Below are positions 13,902 through 22,084 of a DNA stretch of 64,000 bases, one piece after another (position 1 is the first letter of the stretch; each line of letters starts with the position of its first letter). Both the position numbers and the translations under genes were made by a program. Source of the stretch: an uncultured Christensenella sp. (GTDB lineage: Bacteria > Bacillota > Clostridia > Christensenellales > Pumilibacteraceae); assembly GCA_910579205.1 (NCBI GenBank), contig CAJTTD010000002.1, positions 62,001 through 126,000 on the forward strand, in the 5' to 3' direction. The notes beneath the pieces were generated by a model. That model did not search any database and was not told the DNA's origin. It saw nothing but the letters and a program-made list of their open reading frames with translations.

Positions 13902-16340
13902 ATGGCGGTAAAAGAAAGTAATATAACATGTCTGAACTGCGGACGACAGACGGAAAAGACGGGGGAAGGGAAATACCGCTGCGCGTATTGCGGACATAGC
14001 TTCGAAGAAGATAACGTACAAGACCAAGCAGAACAAATGCGCGCGGAGCTGGGCGCGGGCGTAAGCATAGCGCTCGAACAAGCTCGGGAGCGGGATATAG
14101 CGAACGCTCGGTACAATCTGTACGAAGCGGCGCACGAAAAATATACAGACGACGAAAAGGTATTGCAGTGCGCAAGAGAACTGAAAAAGTACTTGCCCAA
14201 GGACGTACAAGCAAACTTCTACGAAACGGCGATAAAGCGCAACGCGGAAAAACTGAATAAATACATAAACGGGATAGATACGGATAAGTACGGATATCTG
14301 TCGGACGATATAACAGAGTTCATGCTCAAGAGCATGGAAAAGCGCAACGTGCTGAGCGTAAAAGCGTATATAGAACGCGCATACGGCAAAGACAAAGACA
14401 AGCGATTGGAGTACATAACAAAAGCGGAAGACGAAGCGGAAAAGATAGACGACGGGATATATACGGCGGAAGTGCCGAGGGATGTGTTTGTAGCATACTC
14501 GAGCAAGGACAGAGCGCGAGTGAACGAAACAGTAGAGTATCTGGAAAGTAACAAGATAAGCTGTTTCGTAGCGGAGCGGAACTTAAGGCACGGCAAGGGT
14601 GCGGTAGCGCGGTACGAAGAGCTGTTGAAAACGGCAATGGATAACTGCAAGTGCGTGGTGTACATGTCGTCGGAAAACTCGCGCGATCTGGACTGCGACG
14701 CGTTGAGAGTGGAGCTGCCGTATATAAAGAGCAAGCGGAAGAGCATGGGACGGATAGAGTACATACTCGACGAGTACGGCGACAGTACGAAAGCGGGCGC
14801 AAAGAAACTGTTAAAGGAGTTCTTCGACGGACTGGAGTACTGTAGAGATACAGACGACCTAATAGCAAGGATAGTGCCGTACAAAACGAAACGCGCGGAA
14901 GCAAAAGACGCCAAGTACTGCGCCGACTGCGGCACCGAAAACCCGAGCGCGGCAAAGCTGTGCATGGAATGCGGCTGCAGAAAGTTCTTCGATACTCAAG
15001 ACGAATACTCGCTGTTTAAAGAGCAAGAACGCGAAAAGCAAGAAGAGATAGAAAGGATAAAGGAAGAGACGGAGCGGGCAAAGCGCGAAGAGCTTGAACG
15101 CGCGCAGCGCGAGAGCGAGCAAAGGCTCGCCGAGATAGAACGGGCGCGTAGAGAAGAAGCGGAGCGATTGAAAGCGGAAGCAGAGCGCATCCGTCAAGAA
15201 GAGATAGAAAAGTTAAAACGCGAGTACGAGCAAAAGCTTGCGCAGTTACAAAAGCAAACCTCAGTCGATGTTGAGAAACAGGACGACGATGAGAGTGCGG
15301 TCAAAGAGCTTGCCGACAAAATAGAAAATGCGCCGTCCGTAGTTATAGTAGATAGCATAGGCGAAATGACAGTCGGGCAAACGACTGAAATGCGCAAGGC
15401 GCTTAAAGCCGCGGGCGTAGAATACCGCGCTGTCAAAACAAGCGTTCTGTCGCGCGCGTTGTCGGCTGCGGGTAGCAGTTTTGACTGCAGCTTTAACGGT
15501 CATGCGGCGGTAGCATTCGGCTCGACCGATCACGTTGCTATGTGCCGTATACTTGTCGAGCACGAAGCAAAAACGCCGCTCGTTATCAAAGGCGGCTTGG
15601 TCGACGGCAAAAACCTCGATGCCGACGGCGTGCGTGCATTTGCCGACGATAAGACAAGCTCAACAAACGCGCTTTATCCCGATTTGAACAACTACGATAA
15701 GTCCGCTTTTTATATAGACGGCACTACGTTGAAAAAATATGAAGGCAAAGGCGGCGAAGTTGTGGTTCCGCAAGGAATAACGGATATTTATAGTATAGCA
15801 TTTGGCGGATGCGGCGTAAAAAGTGTAATTATCCCCGATAGCGTTACCGTTATCGGTGAATATGCGTTCTGGGATTGCAGTAGCTTAAAAAGCGTAATTA
15901 TCCCAAACAGCTTAAAAAGTATTAATGAAGGTACATTCTGCGGTTGCAGCAGCTTAACGAGTGTAAACATCCCCGACAGCGTAACAAGTATCGGGTGTAA
16001 CGCATTCAAAGGTTGCAGTAGCTTGACAAGCATAATAATTCCGAACAGCGTAACGGTTATTCGGGGTGATGCATTCAGCGAGTGCCGCAAACTGACTAAT
16101 GTAACGATACCTAACAGCATTATAGGTATTTGGTATAGAACATTCTACGGTTGCAGCGGCTTAACGAGCGTAACTATCCCCGACAGCGTAGTGAGGATTG
16201 GTAATGCTGCATTTTCCGATTGTCGTAGTTTGACAAGTATAAAATACGGTGGCACTAAAAAGCAGTGGGAAAGAGTAGTTAAGGATACTAATTGGAATAA
16301 AGGCTGCGAAAAATGTGCCGTTTACTGCATTGACGAATAG
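13902..16340 (+). CDS. TIR domain protein with embedded ribosomal L10-like domain and BspA-type LRRs
   Basis: An 812-residue cytoplasmic protein; I chose the ATG at 13902, which has GAGGAAG upstream, over a GTG six codons earlier. Order: zinc ribbon (CLNC at 10-13, CAYC at 27-30), helical region, TIR domain (about 194-315; DVFVAYSSKDRAR, CVVYMSSENS, with E271 at the expected NADase glutamate position), second zinc ribbon (338-360), charged coiled coil (about 370-450), an L10-like domain (about 468-582) and six or seven LRR_5 repeats (about 610-790) with a C-terminal cap. The L10-like part matches this organism's own RplJ (ADKIENAPSVVIVD versus SDKVKNASSVVIVD; AGVEYRAVKTSVLSRA versus AGVEYRVIKNSALSRA), at about 68 of 113 residues by hand count. 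It lacks the L7/L12-binding helix. TIR domains in bacteria commonly cleave NAD+ in defence; ribosome sensing is my inference. Confidence 0.9.
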   Translation: MAVKESNITCLNCGRQTEKTGEGKYRCAYCGHSFEEDNVQDQAEQMRAELGAGVSIALEQARERDIANARYNLYEAAHEKYTDDEKVLQCARELKKYLPKDVQANFYETAIKRNAEKLNKYINGIDTDKYGYLSDDITEFMLKSMEKRNVLSVKAYIERAYGKDKDKRLEYITKAEDEAEKIDDGIYTAEVPRDVFVAYSSKDRARVNETVEYLESNKISCFVAERNLRHGKGAVARYEELLKTAMDNCKCVVYMSSENSRDLDCDALRVELPYIKSKRKSMGRIEYILDEYGDSTKAGAKKLLKEFFDGLEYCRDTDDLIARIVPYKTKRAEAKDAKYCADCGTENPSAAKLCMECGCRKFFDTQDEYSLFKEQEREKQEEIERIKEETERAKREELERAQRESEQRLAEIERARREEAERLKAEAERIRQEEIEKLKREYEQKLAQLQKQTSVDVEKQDDDESAVKELADKIENAPSVVIVDSIGEMTVGQTTEMRKALKAAGVEYRAVKTSVLSRALSAAGSSFDCSFNGHAAVAFGSTDHVAMCRILVEHEAKTPLVIKGGLVDGKNLDADGVRAFADDKTSSTNALYPDLNNYDKSAFYIDGTTLKKYEGKGGEVVVPQGITDIYSIAFGGCGVKSVIIPDSVTVIGEYAFWDCSSLKSVIIPNSLKSINEGTFCGCSSLTSVNIPDSVTSIGCNAFKGCSSLTSIIIPNSVTVIRGDAFSECRKLTNVTIPNSIIGIWYRTFYGCSGLTSVTIPDSVVRIGNAAFSDCRSLTSIKYGGTKKQWERVVKDTNWNKGCEKCAVYCIDE
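15820..16230 (+). repeat. 69-base coding repeats (LRR_5) in the TIR/L10-like gene
   Basis: Tandem 69-base units, each encoding a 23-residue repeat around the pattern LTSVNIPDSVTSIGCNAFKG. The units keep SIxIPDSV and the F-x-x-C-S-S-L stretch. The stretch is more AT-rich than the TIR-coding part. Confidence 0.85.
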
Positions 16341-16470
16341 ACGATGTTAAATGTCGTCATCTTCGGCATAGTAACGCTCGACTGTGAATTTAATGACAGC
16401 GCGATAGTGTTTGCGGCTAATTATATATCGGGCGCAAGTATGAACGATCTTAGTTTAAGAGGCGTGTATA

Positions 16471-16811
16471 ATGTACAGCTATGAGATCACTAAAATGGGA
16501 TATCCAAGGACTGTTTTCACGAAGACTGCATAGTTTTCTATTATAAGGACGGGCGGGAAGTGCGCATCGGCACAAACGATATCGATAGGATATTGTATGG
16601 GAAGCCGAGTCTTTTGAATTATATAAAGACGTGGACTTTTTTGGGCGGCACGTTTCCGGGAAGAATGGAGATATATCTGACAAATAGTTTCGATAATTCT
16701 TTAATGAATCGGGTAAGCACGTCGGCGCTTTATTTAGTCAAAATATCGCATAAAGAAATTTACAAACTGCTTACGTTTTATAAACAAAAAATGGGGCTCG
16801 ATATCTATTAA
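16471..16811 (+). pseudogene. Frameshifted small hypothetical gene
   Basis: An ATG at 16471 opens MYSYEITKMGYPRT, then the frame stops. One frame over, the sequence continues without a start as KDCFHEDCIVFYYKDGREVR and on through RIGTNDIDRILYGKPSLL to a stop at 16811, giving about 113 residues if one base is restored near 16506. The second half could alternatively be translated from GTG 16560 as an 83-residue protein. No family is recognised. Single-base disruption is the simplest reading, but a real short gene is possible. Confidence 0.45.
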
Positions 16812-17113
16812 GCGTGCACTACAAATTTTATAGCGCCACGCCGATATATGGTTTTGTGCCGCAAAAACACGGGGAAGGCAACAGTTTTAGATACTGTCGT
16901 AAATGTATCGGCGTAAAGGCAAACACGAAACAGTCCGCACATATATACATATATATCATTGTGTGCGGGCGCGCGTGCACGGCGGCATTGTATATGCGGT
17001 GTGCCGCCCAAGCCGATGTAAAGTTTTATTTGGCATATAAAATACATGATCATTTTTTACCTATCGCTTTTGACAATTATCGCAAGCGACTGTAATTTTT
17101 TGCGCGCTGTCGT

Positions 17114-17142
17114 TTGACTTTTGCGTGATAATTTTGTATAAT
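17114..17142 (+). promoter_or_regulatory. Promoter of the M60 peptidase gene
   Basis: TTGACT (17114-17119), 17 bases, TATAAT (17137-17142), with a leader of about 40 bases to the TTG start. Confidence 0.75.
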
Positions 17143-17190
17143 CAGTCGAGTTGCTTTAAATTTTTAAGTAGATAAATAGGAGAGTTTATT

Positions 17191-20100
17191 TTGGCGGACA
17201 ACAAAAACATCAAGCCGTCCGATAAAGCAAGCGGCGAAAAAACAACACGCACGTCGGCTGCGTCGAACAATGCGGTAAAGCCCGCTTCCGCGCGTACCGC
17301 GCCTTCTGCCAACAGCGGAGCAAAACCCGCGGCATCGGCACGCACAACGTCAAGCGCCAACGGCGCGGCAAGACCCGCTTCGGCGGCGCGCACTGCGACC
17401 GTTTCCGACAGCGCAGCAAAGCCCGCGGCGACGCGAGCATCGGCAAGCGATAATACACGTCGATCGGTAGGCAATGTTTCCAAACCGACTATTTCTACGG
17501 ACGGCGGTTCGGCAAGTACTGCTAAGCGCACGACTGCGGCTGCGGATAAAGGCACAGCGTCGCGGTCTGCCGCGCCCGCGCGCACTGCGTCCGCTGCTAA
17601 CAACGGGGCAAAGCCCGCATCGGCGCGCACCGCGCAAACTACCGCATCTTCTGTCAAGCCCGCTACTACGCGCAGCGCAGTTCGTCAACCGTCGAATACC
17701 GCGGGAAAAAGCGACGACAGAGCGGCTAAGGAGACTGCCGCGACAACTGCTGTCAAGCCGCAGCCCGCTGCAAAAAGTTCGGCGGCGGCAAAACGCTCGG
17801 TCGCAGCCGACAGCTCGGTCAAGCAAGAGCGGGCGAAGCGTCCTTCTCAAGACGGAAGATCCAACGATACAAAACGCTCTTCCGCGCGCTCGGCTAACGG
17901 CGGCGCAGCGGCAAAAACCAACGACGCGGGCAAAAAGAAAAAGATATTTATTTTGGCGGGCATCGCCGTTTTGCTGTGCATAGTCATAACGCTTTCCATA
18001 GTGTTGACCGTAGTCGTGCGCAACAACAAGCGCGCAAAAGCGGTCTACTCTCCGGCGTACGCAACTACTACGAGAGTGGGTTATTCTGCGGAGTATTTGG
18101 GAACGGTAGAGCGCAAGCTTCCTACCCAAGTTACTGATGAGGGTTGGTCTAAAATAGGCTATCCCAAGTACGGCTACACGCTCGGCGAATGCTTAGGCGC
18201 GGGCGACGATAAAGTAGCTTTGCGAAACGCCATAATCGGCGAGTCGAGCTATCTGACTACCGTAAACACATGGAACGGCGGCGGCGGCGGATATAACCGC
18301 ATGGATGCCGACGGCAGACTGTACATGAACGACGAAGACACGGGTCGCGTGCTTTACAAGCACACGGCGTCCGTGGGACTTTATCTCGGCGACGTGGCGG
18401 ACGATGAGCCTGCCGTTGTCAAGCGTCTTACTTTCGAGCCGCGCGGCTACGACGGTTACGCGGTTACCGGTCTGTATGCGCCCGCGGGCGAGGTCATCAA
18501 GATCGAGATAAGCGAACAAGACATGAAAAATACGGGCGGCATTGTCGTGCATATCGGTCAGGCGCTGTATAACGGCAAGGCGAATAATATTTGGACGGCT
18601 AAAAACCAAATGAACCGCATGCCCGTAATACTCAATACTATGATCGTGGACACCAATACCGCGACGCTGGAGGACGGCGTATACACGGCGTACGTCGGCT
18701 CGTTCATGGGCGGACCGCTGTACATACGCAACGAGGGCGCGAGATTTTCCGTAACCGTATCGGGCGCAGTCAAGTACTCGCACTTTATACTCGGTTACAC
18801 CACGCCCGACGACTTTGCGGACAATGCAAAGTCGAGCGCGCCGTACTTCGATCTCGAAGTATGGGAGTTCGGCGTATTGCATTCGGGGCCTAAAAAATAC
18901 GCCGAGCAGTTCGATTACGAAGATATTTACAAAGCGGCGGTCTTGTGGGATAAGATCTCGCTTGTTTCCACGCAAGTCAGAAATCAGGGCATAGTGTTTT
19001 TGTACGATCCGTTCGTGGCGGCGGGCGCGGCGGTCGCGTTCCCCGGACAACGGTCGGTCAACTGTCCCATGGGTTGGATGAGCAATTCGCTCAACTACGA
19101 CTCGTTTGTCAATTCGGGCGGGTGGGGCAACATGCACGAATACAACCACAACTTCCAAGGCTGGGGGCTGGGCGGCGGCGGCGAGGTTACCAACAATGCC
19201 TTGACGCTCGTCGAATACAGCTTGTTCACCAAGATATCGGCGGCGCGCAAGCTGGGCGCGTCGGGCGACGGCATGGGCGGTTGGAACAGATACACAAGCG
19301 CGACGTTCGCGCTCGATGATATAACCGCGAGCAAGTTCGGCAACGGTCGCGCGGGGCTTTCGGGCTATGCGACGGTGTTGCACAACTTTGGGCAAGAGGC
19401 GTTCATAAATGCCGTCAGAGGCTCGGGCGGTCAGTCGCCCGACAAATGGCTCAGATCGTGCACCGCAGCTACGCACAATGACTTTACATACTACATAAAC
19501 GAAATGCTTGGGTTCGAGACGTCCGCCGACGCGCTTAGCGATGAGCAAAAAGAATATCCCGTATTCGTGCCTGTGGCGTCCACTTATCAGACGGGCAGAA
19601 GCTATCTTTACGACGGAGAAAAGCGCGACATAAAAACGATGCAACCGTACGTTATTAAGTACGGCGCAGAGTTCGATCTCGATTTCAATCAGTATAAGAC
19701 CACAAGCGGCATCAACACGGCGGGCGGCATGTACGAGAGCGGCAGCATAGTGTTGCCCAACGGCTTCTCGTTTAAAGTAAAGAGCGTTTCCCAGCCCGAG
19801 TACGGAAGCATTACCGAAAAGGGTAACGGGATATATACGTATACTCCCGATAAAGACCATCTCGAATCGGGCGACATACGCGTAACCTTGGAGATAAAAA
19901 AGAACGACGGCGCGTTTTTAGTCGACGATGTAGATCTTATAATCGAGTTGGAACAAACGCACGAGATCGACAAGAACATGCTCGAGCGCACGGTGTACAA
20001 GTACGAGCAAGGCGCGTCGCCTACGACAGCGCGCGAGGCGTTTGAAAACGGCTACGACGGACACATCGAGAAAACGACGGGCGACAATGCTAACCCCGTA

Positions 20101-21441
20101 CAAAACGGCAATACCGAGATATGGTCGTACGATCTTTTGCCCGACGACACGTTCTACGAGGTGAGCGGCAAATTCCACATCGACGAAACAGCCAAGTACC
20201 GCATAGCGCTTCGCGGCAGATGGAGCTGCGCGCTGTTTATTTCGGTAAACGGCGAGGACGATTACAAGCTCGCCGCCGAGATAAATACGACGCAAACGCA
20301 TGCGAACTTCTATCCCAACGACGATAGGACATATACAGACCTTACCGATCTTGAGGCGGGCGACTGGTTGTACTTTAAAGCGGTGCTAAAGGGCACGCAT
20401 AAGGGCGGTACTAACTCGTACATCGGCGTGGGTTGGGGCAAATTCATACCGCCTCAAGGCGTTATAGACGAAGACGGCAACGTAGTGGGCGGCGGAGAAG
20501 AGACGATATCCATTCAATACGCCACCGCTTACCGCAATTCGTACGAGTTCCCCGACCATGAATTTTTACCCGATTATTTCTACACGCGCGATTATAAATA
20601 CACATATTCGCACACGGATAGATACGGCAAGGATCAGAGCGTTACGGGTACCAATTACGAGCCGTGGACCAATGACGTCGAAGAAGGTTATTTCGACATT
20701 TCGCATTTGTTTGACGGCGACGCTACGACCAATATCCACACCGGAAAAGGATTTTCGGTATCGCAGTCCAATCCGTTTTGGATAAACGTTGACATGGGCG
20801 AGACGGTAACGGCAAACGTTATGACGCTATACGGCAGAACGGACAAAAACCTTGCCAACAACAACGTGCCAAAATCGTTTACCGTGGAGTTTAAGGACGC
20901 GGATAACAATACGGTGTGCACCAAAGAATTTACGGGCTTGCCGAGAACGGGCAGAGACGTTATAGCCAAGCTGGGCGAGGACGTTACGTTCAGATACTAT
21001 TCGTTGGTTGTTACCGAGTCGTACGGCGGCGGCGTGTCGCTCAACTATATAGATTTCGCGCACGAGATCAAATACGCCAACGGCAAAATAACGTCGGTCG
21101 ATTCCGATGATGTGTCGTTTAAAGGCGAGTGGTCGAGCGAGTCTTGTCTGAGCATGTTCGGGCATATATACCGCGGCAGTAAGCGCGCGTCGGTGGAATT
21201 CCGTTTCAGCGGCAACCGCTTTGCGTTCATGACGACGGACGATCCCGATAGCTGCGAGTTCGAAGTATATGTAGACGGCAAAAAGATAGGAGCGGGCAAT
21301 ACGCGCAATGCCGAAGGGCGCGTCGCGTACTTGTCGGGCGAGCTTTCCGACAAAGATCATACCGTGCGCATCGTTTGCAAAAAAGGCGTGCTCAAAGTAG
21401 ACAGCTTTGTCGCTTGGCAAGCCGAAAAAGAAGTCGTATAA
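17191..21441 (+). CDS. Membrane-anchored M60-type peptidase with carbohydrate-binding modules and a 245-residue cytoplasmic tail
   Basis: A 1416-residue protein starting with TTG behind GGAGAG. Residues 1-245 are low-complexity Ala/Lys/Ser/Thr/Arg sequence, then one membrane helix (about 249-275, IFILAGIAVLLCIVITLSIV) with no signal peptide. The topology is therefore type II: tail inside, catalytic part outside. The M60-like zinc site is HEYNH at residues 649-653, with the third ligand glutamate E665 in GGGGEVTNN. Downstream are a linker domain, a PA14/jelly-roll-like region (about 960-1100), an F5/8-type discoidin module (about 1165-1300, around FDGDATTNIHTG) and a final beta-sandwich. M60 peptidases cut O-glycosylated mucin-type proteins; a role on host glycoproteins is inference. 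Single-gene unit. Confidence 0.88.
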   Translation: MADNKNIKPSDKASGEKTTRTSAASNNAVKPASARTAPSANSGAKPAASARTTSSANGAARPASAARTATVSDSAAKPAATRASASDNTRRSVGNVSKPTISTDGGSASTAKRTTAAADKGTASRSAAPARTASAANNGAKPASARTAQTTASSVKPATTRSAVRQPSNTAGKSDDRAAKETAATTAVKPQPAAKSSAAAKRSVAADSSVKQERAKRPSQDGRSNDTKRSSARSANGGAAAKTNDAGKKKKIFILAGIAVLLCIVITLSIVLTVVVRNNKRAKAVYSPAYATTTRVGYSAEYLGTVERKLPTQVTDEGWSKIGYPKYGYTLGECLGAGDDKVALRNAIIGESSYLTTVNTWNGGGGGYNRMDADGRLYMNDEDTGRVLYKHTASVGLYLGDVADDEPAVVKRLTFEPRGYDGYAVTGLYAPAGEVIKIEISEQDMKNTGGIVVHIGQALYNGKANNIWTAKNQMNRMPVILNTMIVDTNTATLEDGVYTAYVGSFMGGPLYIRNEGARFSVTVSGAVKYSHFILGYTTPDDFADNAKSSAPYFDLEVWEFGVLHSGPKKYAEQFDYEDIYKAAVLWDKISLVSTQVRNQGIVFLYDPFVAAGAAVAFPGQRSVNCPMGWMSNSLNYDSFVNSGGWGNMHEYNHNFQGWGLGGGGEVTNNALTLVEYSLFTKISAARKLGASGDGMGGWNRYTSATFALDDITASKFGNGRAGLSGYATVLHNFGQEAFINAVRGSGGQSPDKWLRSCTAATHNDFTYYINEMLGFETSADALSDEQKEYPVFVPVASTYQTGRSYLYDGEKRDIKTMQPYVIKYGAEFDLDFNQYKTTSGINTAGGMYESGSIVLPNGFSFKVKSVSQPEYGSITEKGNGIYTYTPDKDHLESGDIRVTLEIKKNDGAFLVDDVDLIIELEQTHEIDKNMLERTVYKYEQGASPTTAREAFENGYDGHIEKTTGDNANPVQNGNTEIWSYDLLPDDTFYEVSGKFHIDETAKYRIALRGRWSCALFISVNGEDDYKLAAEINTTQTHANFYPNDDRTYTDLTDLEAGDWLYFKAVLKGTHKGGTNSYIGVGWGKFIPPQGVIDEDGNVVGGGEETISIQYATAYRNSYEFPDHEFLPDYFYTRDYKYTYSHTDRYGKDQSVTGTNYEPWTNDVEEGYFDISHLFDGDATTNIHTGKGFSVSQSNPFWINVDMGETVTANVMTLYGRTDKNLANNNVPKSFTVEFKDADNNTVCTKEFTGLPRTGRDVIAKLGEDVTFRYYSLVVTESYGGGVSLNYIDFAHEIKYANGKITSVDSDDVSFKGEWSSESCLSMFGHIYRGSKRASVEFRFSGNRFAFMTTDDPDSCEFEVYVDGKKIGAGNTRNAEGRVAYLSGELSDKDHTVRIVCKKGVLKVDSFVAWQAEKEVV

Positions 21442-21469
21442 TTTACTAAAAGATATAAGGAGAAATATC

Positions 21470-21952
21470 ATGTCCAACAAAACTTTGGTTGCATACTTTT
21501 CATGCACGGGCGATACCGCCGCTATAGCAAAACAGCTTGCTCGCGCGGCGGACGCAGATCTATTCGCTATTAAACCTTTAGTCCCGTACACGGACGCCGA
21601 CCTCGATTGGCGCGACAAAAACAGCCGCACGTCGGTGGAAATGCGCAATCTGACCCGTCCCGAAATCGCAGATCGCGTGGAAAACATGGACGAGTACGAC
21701 GTTGTGTTCGTGGGCTTCCCCATTTGGTGGTACATAGCTCCGACCATAATAAACGGATTCTTGGCGAGCTACGATTTTTCGGGGAAAACGGTCGTTCCGT
21801 TTGCTACGAGCGGCGGAAGCGATATGGGCAAGGCGGAAGCGGTGCTTAAACCGTTGTGTTCGCCCCAAACCAAATGGCTGCCCGGTCGGCTTGTCGGCGC
21901 GGAAGAAACTACCGACGATCTGCGCGCTTGGATAAAAGAACTCGGGCTGTAG
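21470..21952 (+). CDS. Flavodoxin family protein
   Basis: 160 residues starting MSNKTLVAYFSCTGDTAAIA, the FMN phosphate-binding loop of clostridial flavodoxins, with FVGFPIWWYIAPTIINGFL as the second flavin loop and GKTVVPFATSGGSDMGK as the third. AAGGAG six to seven bases upstream decides this ATG over an earlier in-frame TTG. It probably transfers electrons or acts as a quinone-type reductase. It follows the M60 gene by 28 bases and may be read through from it. Confidence 0.93.
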   Translation: MSNKTLVAYFSCTGDTAAIAKQLARAADADLFAIKPLVPYTDADLDWRDKNSRTSVEMRNLTRPEIADRVENMDEYDVVFVGFPIWWYIAPTIINGFLASYDFSGKTVVPFATSGGSDMGKAEAVLKPLCSPQTKWLPGRLVGAEETTDDLRAWIKELGL

Positions 21953-21986
21953 TCCGCGCAGTATTGCGGAAATATTTTTAAATCGC

Positions 21987-22016
21987 TTGACAAACTTCGG
22001 TGCGAAATAATATAAT
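21987..22016 (+). promoter_or_regulatory. Promoter of glnN
   Basis: TTGACA (21987-21992), 18 bases, TATAAT (22011-22016). Transcription should begin near 22023, ahead of the hairpin at 22039. Confidence 0.82.
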
Positions 22017-22038
22017 GTTTTTGTGCTGGAAAAGCTAT

Positions 22039-22069
22039 GGCGCTGTAAGCAATTACAGCGCCGTTTTTT
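22039..22069 (+). terminator. Terminator-type hairpin in the glnN leader (candidate attenuator)
   Basis: GGCGCTGTAA (22039-22048) and TTACAGCGCC (22053-22062) form a perfect 10-base stem with the loop GCAA, followed by GTTTTTT and directly by the AAGGAG ribosome-binding site of glnN. Because the promoter is upstream, this would stop glnN transcription unless overridden. Confidence 0.8.
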
Positions 22070-22084
22070 AAGGAGAATACACCC

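Larger units (their letters stand above)
16344..17190. other. Long gene-poor stretch with degraded coding remnants
   Basis: Between the TIR gene and the M60 gene are about 850 bases with no convincing intact gene. At 16344-16484 a 46-codon frame (start MLNVVIFGIVTLDCEFND) reads like protein but ends early and overlaps the frameshifted remnant at 16471-16811. From 16812 to 17100 there are only weak frames and an AT-rich hairpin around 16938-16970 (CCGCACA with TGTGCGG). The promoter of the M60 gene lies at the right end. Confidence 0.6.

Noticed and set aside
15300..15650. L10-like segment as an assembly error or chimera of rplJ
   Set aside because: It differs from rplJ at about 40% of residues and throughout at the DNA level, stays in frame and keeps protein-like substitutions, so it is an old, selected copy.
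16814..17095. A 93-codon frame before the M60 gene
   Set aside because: Weak start, repetitive HIYIYIIV segment from an AT-rich hairpin, no relatives recognised and no ribosome-binding site. Treated as non-coding.
18193..19860. A 555-codon open frame opposite the M60 peptidase gene
   Set aside because: Same cause: antisense frame of a long real gene carrying the HEYNH zinc site; the composition (many R, H, V, Y) is that of a shadow frame.
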